DNA of 64,000 nucleotides from Elusimicrobiota bacterium (GTDB lineage: Bacteria > Elusimicrobiota > Elusimicrobia > UBA1565 > UBA9628): NCBI GenBank assembly GCA_016182905.1, contig JACPFR010000018.1:1-64000 (forward strand), written 5' to 3'. The position numbers and the translations under genes were made by a program. Positions 1-12,000 of the stretch are shown here, in pieces (the stretch's first letter is position 1; each line of letters opens with the position of its first letter). The notes under the pieces are model-generated. The model did no database searches. It was not told the origin of the DNA and saw nothing but the letters and a program-made list of their open reading frames with translations.

Positions 1-3000
1 CGCCGCCGCCGTAGCCGCCGCCGGCGCCGCCGCCGCCGCCGTTGCGGATGCCGCGATCGTCGTGGCCGCCGCCGCCGCCGCCGCCGCGCGCGGCCGTCGT
101 ATTGAGCGCTCCGTCGTTGGCCGTGCCCGCGCCGCCGCCCGCGGAGCCGGCGCCGGCCGCGCAGTTGAAGTTGATGCAGCCGGATCCTCCTTTGCCGACC
201 ACCCCGTCCGCCCACTCGCCCGAGACGCCGCCGGAGACGGAGGCGGGGACGCCGCCTCGATAACCCAGGCCGTTCGCCGAGATGGACCCGCCCGCGTCGA
301 CCGTCACCGTCTGCGCGGCGGCGAAGACCAGCACGCCGCCCTTCGCTCCGTCCCACGGTGACGCGGTCAAAGAGGCGCCGGACTGGATCGCGACCGTGGT
401 CCACTGCGGGATGCGCTGAAGCACGACCTTCTGGTTCGCGAACGCCGTCCCGCGATAGGACTTCTGCGGGGGCTTGCGCAGGAGGACCGTCGCGGAATCC
501 GGAACGGAGTAGACGGTATGGATCTCGTAGTTGCCCACGTCGGCGGTGTCGCCCGCCGCGCCGCGAAGATTGATCAACAGCGCCAGGTCGCCGGGGGCGA
601 AGCCCGCGCTCGCCGCGACGCTCACGGCCGCGCCCGTCGGATCAGCCGTCACCGTCGTGACCGCGCCGTCGGGAACGCCGGAGCGCGCGCTGCCTAAGAT
701 CGCCGTATTGATGTTGCCCGAGGCGGAGAGCGTGACCGCGCCGTCGCGGCCGTCGCCGAAGCCTCCGCCGCCGACCAGGGTCCACGGTCCCGAAGCCGCG
801 GTCGCCCACTGCAGTTGGAAGCTCTCCGCGCCCGCGCCCAGCGCGGCGCCCACCGCGCGCGCGCTCACGCGCAGGCGGACGGGATCAAAGCTATCGAGGA
901 CGGCCGGCACGTTGACGCCCGCCAGCGCGGCTCCCGGGGCGAGCGCGTCGGCGTTGCGGTAGACGCGGAACTCGCGCTGGACCAGGCCGGTACGCAGGGT
1001 GGTCAGGTCGAGCAGGTCGACCGCGGTCCCCGGGGAGACGTCGGCGCCGCCGGCCGCCACGTCGACGGCCGGATTGGCGATGCGGAGGTCGAGCGTCTGG
1101 CCGTTGGCCGCGCCGGCGAGCACGTCCACCTCGGCGTAGAAGCAGACCTGAGCGGAACCGACGGCCAGGCTCCCGGCGACGGTGGCGGCCTCCGCGGCGA
1201 AGGCGGCCGCCGTGCCGTACACGGCCTCGGTCCCGTCATACTGACAGGCGTCGGAGGTCTCGTAGCGCAGACGCAGATTGGAGAGGTTCGCGGCGGCGTT
1301 GACGCTGCCGGCCTCCGAGACGGCGAGCGCCGTGACCGTGACGTTTCCGCCCAGGGCGCGCAAGGTGAAGGCGCCGCCGAGGTAGACGCCGGTCTCGCCG
1401 ATGGCCGCGTCCGCGACCTGAGCGCCGAAAGCTCCGACGACCACGCCCGGCGCGGTCGCCGTCGAACCGACGAACACGTAGTTCGGCATCAAGGCATGGT
1501 TGAGCGAGGCGACCCGCAGGTAGTAGGTCGTGCCGAGGAGAAGCCCGGTGACCGTCAAAGTGCTCGGCTGTACGCCCAAGGTCTGCGAGGAGATCAGCGC
1601 GCCGCCGAAGTCGGAGCGCGTCGAGGCCTCGAGGCGGTAGCCGGACGCGCTGTTGGAAGAACCTTCGAGCGCCGCCGTGGGCAGCGGGGTCCAGTTCACC
1701 GTGATGCTGCTTTTCCAAGCGCCGAACACCAGCGCGCTCTGCACGGGGTTGGCGTAGGTGGCCGTCGCGGCGGCGGCGGAATAATGGGTCGTGCCGAACC
1801 AGAGCGCGCCCGCGCGCAGATAGTAGGTCGTATTCGGGTCCAGCCCCGGAAGACCCAGCGATAACTGCGCGGCGCCCGAGACCGAGGAGGAAAATACGAC
1901 GCCGGTGAAGTTGGACGCGGTCGAGGCGGCGAGCTCGTAGCCCTGCGCGTAGACCGAGGCGTACGAGGCCGTGACGCTGGTGCGATGGACGGCCGTCACG
2001 GCGAGGGGATCGGGGGGACGGTTGGACCAGTATACGCGCTGGCCGGCCTCGTCGTCGTAGTCCTCGCCCCACATCTCCCCGGCCGCGGGCTTGTGGAAAT
2101 TCCAGAGGAGCCCCGACGAGGCGCCCTCCACGCGCACGTTATAGGCGGAGGGAGAGGCGAGGGTGCTGCGCGAGACGTCGAAGCGGACATTGACGAAGCC
2201 GGTGGCGGTCGAGACCAGGTCGCGCGCGGTGATATAGGCGTTGGTCCCGCCCGCGATGCCCAGATAGTCGAAGGTCACCGAGGAGAGGAATACCCCGCCG
2301 CTCCCCGCGAGCTGGAGGCCGAGCGAGTCGGCGTTGGTGAACGAGGAGCGAATGGCGCTGAACGCGCCGGAGGAGATCACAGTGTAGTAGGTCGCGGAGG
2401 CGGAGAGCCGGTCGACGACGGTCGGCCAGCCGTCCGCGCCCTCTAGGACGAGGGCGGCTCCCGTCGACACGCGCAGGCGCGACATACCGCCGCGGTAGCC
2501 GTCGGCGCTCCGGCCGAAGAGCAGGCGCTTCTGCGTCCCGGCGTCGGCGGAGGCGGAGAGGAGAGCGAAGCTGAGACGGTCGCCCTCGTAGGGCGCGGCG
2601 TCGGTGAAGTCGATCCGCACCTGGGGCGAAGTCGAAGGGATGTCGAGGTTGACTCGGCTGCCGTTGAAGGGGGGGACCAGGTCGCTGCCGGTGGCCGAGC
2701 CGTCCACGTGCCACTGCCCGGCGCGGAACTCGAGGGTGATGAGCTGGTCCACGGCCGCTGCGTCGTAGACCTGCTTGACGACGGCCGAGAAGCCCGAGCC
2801 GCGGCGCACGACCGCAGCGGTGGCGGTCGAGCGGTACAGGCGATCGGCGTAGCGCAGTTCCCAGGTCGCGCCGGCAAGCAGATAGTCGCCGTGCAGGACG
2901 GCGCGTCCCGCGGTCAAGTCTTGATCAAGCGAAAGCAGGAACCTGCCGTCGGTCGTGAAGCCGGCGGTCGAGTACGCGAGGGCCGGGCTGACGCGGGCGC

Positions 3001-6000
3001 CTTGGAGGATCAGCGACGGCGAACCGGCCAGCGAGATCTGCCACGTGCTGTTGGCCACCGCAGCGCCGCCGAGGTCGTAGCCCCAACGATCTCCGGCCGA
3101 GAGGACGGTCCCGGTCTGCGTCCCCGAGAGACGCAGGCCGTGAGAGGCGTTGCCGTAGGCCGAGTTCCCGACCAGGACCGGAAGCTTGTCCGCGAAGGCG
3201 AAGCCGTCGCCGGTGTTCGAATAGGACACGTTGGCCACATAGAGATTGCCGCCGCGCGCGTCGACATCGTAGAAGCCCTCCTTGGTGTTGCCGTACGCCG
3301 CGTTGAGCAGGAACACGCTGTCCCCGCCGGCGTCGGAGCGCGTGCGCCAGTCGGCCCCGCCGGTCGTCGAGAGGTCCGAGATCTTGAAGCCCTTGCCGAT
3401 GTTGTCGTAGGACTCGTTCGCCGTGACCGTATGCCCCGTGCCGTAGACGCGGATGCCGGCGCCGCTGCCCCAGCCGACGTCATGCACCTTGTTCTTGGAG
3501 ATGAGGGCGTTGAAGCCCGCCACGGTCAGGCCGGTGCCGTCGATGTCGTAGACGTGGTTGCCGACCACGATGTTGTTCATGCCGAGCTCGGTGCCGTTGT
3601 GGCTGCCGGACTTCGGGCCCTGTCTCACGCCCAAGCCCCACCAGCCGCCGCCGAGGCCGTGCACGACGTTGTCCTTGACCGTGGTGCTGTCGCCGTACAC
3701 GCGCAGGCCCTGGCCCCAGCTGGCGTCCGCGTCGTTGGCCAGCACGAGGTTGTCCTTGCCGTGCACGCGGATGGAGGTGTTGCTGTTCTCGAAGGCGTAG
3801 TTGCCGCGGACGACGTTGCGGTCGCCGTTGACGTTGAGGCCGCGCCAGCCGTTATGGATGAAGGTGTTGGAGCTGACGACGTGGCCGCTGCCGTAGATGC
3901 GCAGCCCCACGCAGCCGTTGGCCACGAAGCGGTTGCCGTCGAAGAGCGCCCCGTCGCCCTGCATGCGCACGCCCACGCAGTCGTTGCCGACCGCGTAGTT
4001 GCCGAGCAGGACGTCGCCGGTGGAGTAGAGCTTCAAGGACGGGACGTTGCCGAGCGTGTCGGCGAAGAGGTTGCCGACGTAGCGCGTGCCGGCGCTGTTC
4101 TGCGCGTAGACCGCGAAGTAGTCCGAGCGGTAGATCACGTTGCCCGTCAACGTCACGCTGGACGCCTGGCGCAGGTACACGCCGTACTCGTTCTCCATGA
4201 TGGTCGAGCTCGAGATCGAGCCGCGCGTCCCCGCGCCGTCGAAGGTGACGCCGTAGCGGCCCGGGGCGTCCGTGCCGAGCCACGCGAGCTCGGCGTAGGC
4301 GAGCGCGAAGCTCGTCGCGTTCTCGGCGAGGCTGCGCACGTAGGCGGCCTTGGTGAAATCGGTGCTCGAGGAGCGGATGACGACGTTGCGGTCGAGGTTG
4401 CCGATGGGGACGGGGGCCAGCGCGTAGTGCGAATAGCGCAGAGGGCCTTCCAGCGTGACGGCGTAGGCGGGGCCGCCGCTGATGGCCGCGATCGTCGAGA
4501 CCTCGCTGGACTCGATGGCGACGTCCTCGGTCTTGCCCACGATGAGGCGGTCGCCGACCTGCCAGCCGGCGACGCTCGTCGAGCCGTACACGGAGAGCGC
4601 GGTCGCGCCGGCGAGCGCGTCCACGGACGAGAGCGCGAAGGGGGTCTTGCTCGAGCCGTGGGCCGTGAAATCGGCCCCCTTCTCGACGATGAGGCCGAAG
4701 TAGTCGGCGCCCGCGGGCGCGAGCGCCAGCTCGGTCGCGACGCCGGCCGGGATGGGGTCGCCGTCGCGTCCCAGGTCGAGCGTGCCGCCGGCGGCCACGC
4801 GCACGTCCCCGGCCGCGACGACGAGCTTGGAGGCCGCGGTGCGGCTCGCCCGCAGCGTCCCCAGGACCGCGACGCCGCGCGCCGCGGCGGTCGTGACGTC
4901 CACGGTGACGGAATGCCCGGCCGAGACGGTGACATCCGAGCACTCGGCGGGGGCGGTCCCGCCCCAGGTCGCCGCCTGCGACCAGAGTCCCGAGGCCGCG
5001 CTGACGACGGGCAGGCAGCCGCTGACGGTCGTCGCGCCGGGAATGGCGACGGGACCTGGAGGCCAGCTCAGGTCGCCCGGGTCCACGACGAGGTCCGTGT
5101 AGGCGTTGGCGATGGAGAGCTCCAAAGTCTGCCCCGCCGCGGCGCCGACGACGTCGGCGACGACGTAGACGCACATGGTCTGCGCCGAGCTCAGCGCGAC
5201 CGAGCCGGAGAAGCTCGAGACGCCGTCGGGGCCGGAGAAGCCGTCTACGTCGGTCGCGCCGTACTGCGGCTCCGTGCCCGCGTAGGACTCCGAGGCGCAG
5301 TTGTAGGGCGAGGTGACGTCCAGGTCGTAGCGCAGGCGCACGTTGTCGATCCGCGCCGCCGCGTCGATCGTGCCGCTCTCGCCGATGGTGATCCCCGACA
5401 CGGTCGTCGTGCCCCCGGGCTGGGCGAACACGAAGGCGCCGCCGAGGTAGAGCGCCGTCGCCGTGCTGTTGGCCAGCGCCGTCTGCGCGCCCGCGGCGGT
5501 GACGAACAACCGGTCGGGCAGGGCCGTCGAGATCCCGCCCGCGTAGTGGGCGACCGAGTTCCAGTTCAGGGAGCCGACGCGGAAGTAGAACGTCGACGCC
5601 GTGACCAGCCCGCTGAGCGTCAAAGTCGTCTGGCCGACCGCGGGCGTGAAGCTCGAATAGACGACCCCGGTGAAGTCCGGGGCGCTGGACGCCTGCAGCA
5701 AGTAGCCTTCGGCCGTGCTGGAGGAGCCCGCCTGGGCCGCGGTCGGCAGGGGCAGCCAGTTCAAAGTGACGCTGTCGATATAGACGGCGGCCGCCTGCAG
5801 CCCGGAGACGGCGTTGGTCAAGGTCGAGGTGGACGCCGGCGCGACGGCCGCGTAGACCGTGGTCCCGGCGGCCAAGGTGCCCGCGCGCAGGAAATAGGTC
5901 GTATTGGGAAGCAGGCCTTGCGGGCTCAGGGACAGCAATGAGTTGTTGGCGGTGACCGACGAGTGGACCGCGGAGCTGAAGTCCGAGTGCGTCGAGGCGT

Positions 6001-9000
6001 CGACACGGTAGCCGTCGGCGGCGATGAGTCCGTAGGCGACGGTCAAGGAGGAGAGGTTCACGGCCGTCAGGACGGGGGCGATCGGCACGGGTACCAGCAC
6101 GGCGAAGGGGCCGAGCACGCGCTCGTTGAACGCGCCGTCCACGGAGTGGAAGCGGACCTGGTTGGTGGCGCCGCAGGGTGCTGCGCCGCCGCAGGCGACG
6201 GCGTTCGTCGAGCGGGCCAGGTCCAGGCCCGTGACCGTCAGGATCTGCTCGCCCGTCGAGCCCGCGGCGCCGGTGTACAGGTAGCGGGCCGGATCGGAGG
6301 GGGCCGTCGAGGCGATCACGCGCCAGCTGACGCCCGCGTCCGTGGAGTAGGAGACGAAGCTCGCCGGCGAGGGCCGCAGCTGCGAGGCGGGGACGATCTG
6401 GTTCGCCCCGCCCGGCGGAGTCCAGTAGAAGCGCAGCGCCGCGTCGCCGGTGCAATCGAACGCGCCGATCACGAAGGGGACGAGGCGGTCGCCCTCGAGC
6501 ACGAGGCTGCCGCCGCGCTGCGTGCCGGCCGCGTGCGTGGTGTTGTCCCAGAGGACCTGCCGGCGGTCCACGAAGATGAAGCCGCCGTCGTCGCTGTCGA
6601 TGGCGAAGGTGTAGAGGCCCGAGGCTCCGGTGCGCACCCAGCCGGCGAACAGCGTCGTGAAATTGCCGGCGTTGACGCCGGGCATGGGGGACGCCGCGCC
6701 CCACTGATGGTCGACGCGGGCGTAGAACGTCGTCGCGGCCGCCGCTCCCTGCCAGTTCGCGAAGTCCCCGGCCGCGGCCCCGCTGGGGCAGGCGCCCGCG
6801 TTCCAGAAGAAGCCGGCCGCGCCCTCGGTGGACAGAGGGACGGCCCCGGCCGCCAGCAGCTCGGTCGCGACGCCCGAGTGGCCGACCGCCTGCAGTTCCG
6901 CCAGAAGGCTGGGCATGAAGCCCGCAAGCCCGCCGCGCCCGGAGACGAGGTCGCGCACGCTCAGCTGGGCCGTGGCCGGGGTGAGCAGGTCTCCGGCCTG
7001 CGTCTCGCCGAGCAGGCCGCTCGTCGAGGAGTAGGAGCGGAAGCTCGGCGCGGAGGACTCCGCCGCCGCGACGGTGTCCACGACCACGGTGAAGGCGCCG
7101 CTCCACTCGCCGGTCAGGCCGTTGACGCGCCAGTAGTAGGTGGCGTCATGAGGAAGATCCGTCGTGGCCACGGCGTAGGAGTTCGCCGTCGTGGAGTCGA
7201 CGAGGACGACGGAGAAGCCCGCGTCGGAGGCCACTTGGAGGCGCCAGCTCGCGTTGCCGCCGCTCCAGGTGAACGCCGGCCGGTTCGTCGAGGCGAAGGC
7301 TCCGTTGCCCGGGAAGACCGGGACGGGCCTGCCGCCCAATGAGGCCTGGGCGGTGTTGCCGGAGGAGCCCATGTTGGCCCGGCTCCCGTTGGGCGCGGGC
7401 TCCAGGGCATAGGCCTCGGCCGGGTCGCCCGCGTCGATGGTCCGCGACGTGACGGCGTCGGTCAGGTCGAAGAGTCCCGTCGCCGGGTTGTAGCGGCCGT
7501 TGACGAAGCCGGTCTTGGGATGGAAGTCCTCGACGCCCGCGCCTGGGGCGGCCCAGTGCGGATGGGACGAGATCGAGTCGGCGTCCTTGCCCGTCGCCGC
7601 CGACCAGGGCCAGGCGTAGGCCGCGCCGCCCCAGACCAAGGTGTTGGCCGTGTTCGAGCTGAACCAGTCGTTGTAGTCCGAGTCGAAGCCCGAGACGGCG
7701 TCGGCCGTGAGCGACGCCGAGGAGCCCGTCACCGTCATCGAGGCCAGGAAGACGTTGTTGCGGATCGTGAGGGTCGAGCCGGCCAGCTGCAGCAGGTAGG
7801 CGTCGGTCAATCCGGTGCCGGTCGACAGGACGTCGTTGAACTTGAACGCCGTCTGCGTCACGCCCGCGAAGTAGGCGCCGACGAAGGAGCCCGCGGTGAT
7901 CATGTCCGGGTTGCCGATGCGGTTGTGGTCGATGTTGAGGCTGCTCGCGCTTTGCGCGAACAGGCCGTGGGCCGTGAAGCCGGCTTGGGAGCCGGCGCCC
8001 CTCCAGACGACGGCGTTGTTCTGCAGCGTCGCCCCGCTGGTCAAGCCGTCGAGGCGGACGCCGTAGGTGTCGAAGGCGGCCGTGACCGGGACCACGACCG
8101 TGCTCGAGGTGAGCCACACTTTGGTCCCCGCCGCCTGCGTGCCGACGAACACGCCGTAGCGCGCGCCCATGACCGTGATCGTCGAGAGCGTCAGCGCGCC
8201 GCGATTCTGCGAGGAGATGTTCACGCCCCAGCCCTGCGGGCCGCCGATGAAGGTCGAGGAGCTCAAAGTCAGGTTGACCGAGCCGCGCGTGTCCATCCAC
8301 AGCGCGCTGCCCATGACGTTGGTGGACACCAGGACGCTGCCCGAGATCGTCGTGCCCGTGCTGCGCGACACCCAGACGGCCGTCGAGGCCTGGACGTAGG
8401 AGGACGCCAGCGTCGAGGTCGAGATATTGTCGAAGAACACGCCGACGCCCGCGGCCGTGATCGTGCTGCGCGCGATCGTGCCGCGGCCGCCGAGGAAGCG
8501 CGCGCCGCGGCCGCCCGAAGCGGGGGACAAGAGGAAGGAGTCCTCGACCGCGTTGCCCGTGCCGCCCGCGAAGGACACGGCCTGCTCCGAGGCAACCGAC
8601 GTGACGAGCCGGCTCGCGCTGACCGTGTTGTTGGAGCCGGTGAAATAGACGCCGTTGCCGCTCACGCCGCCGCAGTACGACTCGCTGATGAGGCCGCCGC
8701 TGCCGCTGAGCGCGCAGGCGCCGGCGCTGCCGCCGCTGGTCGTCGAGAACGTGCTGCGCAGGACGGTGTTGCCGCTGCCGCCGAGGCTCAGGCCGTTGCT
8801 GTTGCCGCTGCGCGGCCCGAAGACCCCGTCGAGCCGGTTCATGCCGCCGTTGATGGAGACGACCCACGTGCCGGAGGCGGAGACGGTGCTGTTGTAGACG
8901 GCGTTGTTGTTCGACGTCGAGTCCCAGTTGAGGCCGCGGCCGCTGCCGTGGGCGTTGTAGACGAACATCCCCGTGAAGGTGTTGGAGGAGGAGCCCGCCA

Positions 9001-12000
9001 AGGTCAAGGCGTCGACGACGGACACCGAGCTCGCGGCCGTGCTGTTGGAAACGGCGTTGTAGTTCGAGCCGCTCGCGAAGCGCCACGCCGTCCCGGGGGT
9101 GTTGGAGGCCAGCGTCACGGTGAAGGTATTGGACGAGGCGCCGGTCGCGAGCAGCCCGTAGAAGGACGCGCTGCCCGCCTGGAAGGTGCTGTAGGACACC
9201 GCCGTCATCGTGCTGCCGACGAGCCACAGGCCGTGCGCGGCCTGGACGGTCACGCTGGAGTAGCTGATCGCGCTGCGGCTCGAGAGACTCACGCCCGCCT
9301 GCCAGATGCGCCCGCCCGAGTCGACGTTCATCGAACTGATCCGGAGGTGGACCGATGAGCCCCAGACGCCGTACTGGACCGCGGCGGTCGGCTTGACGTC
9401 GATGCCGGAAACGTTGACCGAGGCGTTGGCGATCAGGAAGGCCGCCGTCGAGCCCGCGGGAGGCGCCACCACCGGGCGCAGGCCCGACGCCGGGTCGGCC
9501 ATGATGGTGATCGTCGAGCCGCCGACGATGAAGTTGCGCACGGTCACCTGCTCGGCGTAGGTCGCCCCGTCGAGCACGACGACGCAGGCGTGCCCGGTCA
9601 GCGGGTTGGGCAGCGAGTCCACGCCCGCCTGGATGGTGGCCAGTCCCTCTCCCGTCTTGGAGACCAGCGCGCTCGCGGCGCAGCCCGAGTAGGACGCGCG
9701 CGCGGTCTGCGTGGAGCCCAAGGACGTGAAGGACGCCCTCCCGTCCCAGTCGAGGGTCCCGACGCGCAGATAGTAAGTCGCGGGATACGCCAGCCCCGTG
9801 AACGTCAAGGTGCTCAGGCTCATGTTCGGGGTGAAGCTCGAGAGCACGGTCCCCGTGAAGTCCGGCGCCGTGGAGGTCTCCAGCAGATAACCCCGCGCCG
9901 ACTCGGAGGACGCGTCCGGAGGGCTCGACGGACGCGAGACCCAGGTCGCCGTGAACGACGAGCTCCACACCGCCTTGACCGACCCCGCGCTCACGGGCTT
10001 GGCCGGCGAGGACCGGGGGGACCCGCCCGCCGCCGCGTAGTGGGTCGTCGCGCCCACGAGCGAGCCCGCGCGCGCGTGGTAGATCGTGTTGGGGCTCAGG
10101 CCCGAGACGGCCAGGACGGAGGGCACGGGATTGGCGGTGACCGAGGTGAAGACCACGCCCGTGAAGTCCGCGGCGGTGGAGAGCTCGACCATCTGGTTCG
10201 TGCCGTTGGCCGGAACGAAGGAGACCGTGGCGCTCGAGAGATGCAGTCCCGTGAGCAGGATGGACTCGGGGGCCAGGCTGACGGAGCGCGAGGCCTCCGC
10301 CGTCGCGCCGTAGGAGCCCATGTTCGCCGCGGGACCGCGGGGGCTGGTCTCCGCGGCGTACGGCTCTGCCGGGTCCGCGGCGTCGACGACGGGGGAGTGC
10401 GCCGCGTCGGCCGCGAAGGACTGCGTCGCCGGGTTCCAGCGGCCGCCCGTCGAACGCGGGTGGTAGTCCTCGACGCCGGCCGACGGGTCGAACCACTGCG
10501 GATGGGCCGAGATCGAGCCCGCGTCCTTTCCCAACGCCCCCGACCACGGCCAGGCGTAGGCCGCGCCGCCCCAGACCACGGTGTTGGCCGTGTTCGAGCT
10601 GAACCAGTCGTTGTAGTTCGAGTCGAAGCCCGAGGCCGCGTCGGCCGTGAGCGACGCCGAGGAGCCCGTCACCGTCATCGAGGCCAGGAAGACGTTGTTG
10701 CGGATCGTGAGGGTCGAACCGTCCAACTGCAGCAGGTAGGCGTTGGTCAATCCGGTGCCGGTCGAGAGGACGTCGTTGAACTTGAACGCCGTCTGCGTCA
10801 CGCCCGCGAAGTAGGCGCCGACGAAGGAGCCCGCGGTGATCATGTCCGGTTGGCCGATGCGGTTGTGGTCGATATTGAGGTTGTTCGCGCTTCGCGCGAA
10901 CAGGCCGTAGCCGGTGAAGCCGGCTTGCGAGGCGGACCGGCGCCACACGACCGCGTTGTTCTGGATCGTCGCTCCCGTGGTCAAGCCGTCCAGGTAGACG
11001 CCGTAGGTGTCGGCGGAGGCGGAGATCGAGGAGACGATCGTGTTGGAGGTCACCCAGATCTGCGCCCCCGCGGTCTGCGTGGCGATGAAAAGTCCGTAGC
11101 GCGGCCCGGCGAGGAAGGAGTTCGTCGAGATCACGATCAGTCCCGCGTTGCCCGTGGAGAGGAGCAGCGAGTAGCCCTGCGCTCCCGCGCGGAAGGTGTT
11201 CGACGTCGCCGTCACGTCCAGGCTGCCCTGGACGTGGAGAGCGATGCCGGCGCCGCCGTCGGCCTCCAGGCGGCTGCCGGCGATGTAGGACGCCGTGGAG
11301 CGGTAGACGGCGACCGCGGTCGAGCCTTGGACGTACGAGTCGAGGATGGTCGCGCTGGAGACGGACACGGCGAGCGCGCCGTAGCCGCCCGACGTGACGG
11401 TGCTGCGCGTGATCGCGCCGCGGCCGGACTCGAAGCTCACGCCGCGCGCGCCGGAGCCGGAGCCGGGGGCGAGCACGCGCGCGTACTCGACGATGTTGCC
11501 CGAGCCTCCGCCGAAGACCACGGCGCTCTGGTTGTTGGAGTGGAGAGTGCTCGAGCTGACCCGGTTGTCGGTGCCGCTGACGCGCAGCCCGTCGCCGTTG
11601 CCCTGGCAGTACGACTCGGAGAGGAGGTTGCGGCTTCCGCTGATGCTGCAGGCCTGCGCGCTGCCGCTGCTGGAGTTGGAGAAAGTGCTGCGGCGCACGG
11701 TGTTGCTGTTGCCGGAGAGGATGAGGGCGTTGGTGATGCCGGCCGTGACCCCGAAGAGGCCGTCGACCACGTTCATGCTGCCGCTGATCGACAAGGTCAG
11801 AGAGCCTTGCGCCGCGACCGTGCTGCCCGTGAGCGTGTTGTTGCCCGAAGTCGCGTCCAGGGAGATGCCGTTGCCCCAGGTGTCCGTGTTGGACGCGTAG
11901 AAGCCCGTGATGGTGTTCGAAGAGGACGCCAGCAGGTCGACGACGTTCGACGACGCCGCCCGGCTCGCGGCGCTGCTGAAGGAGACGGTGTTGCGATGCG

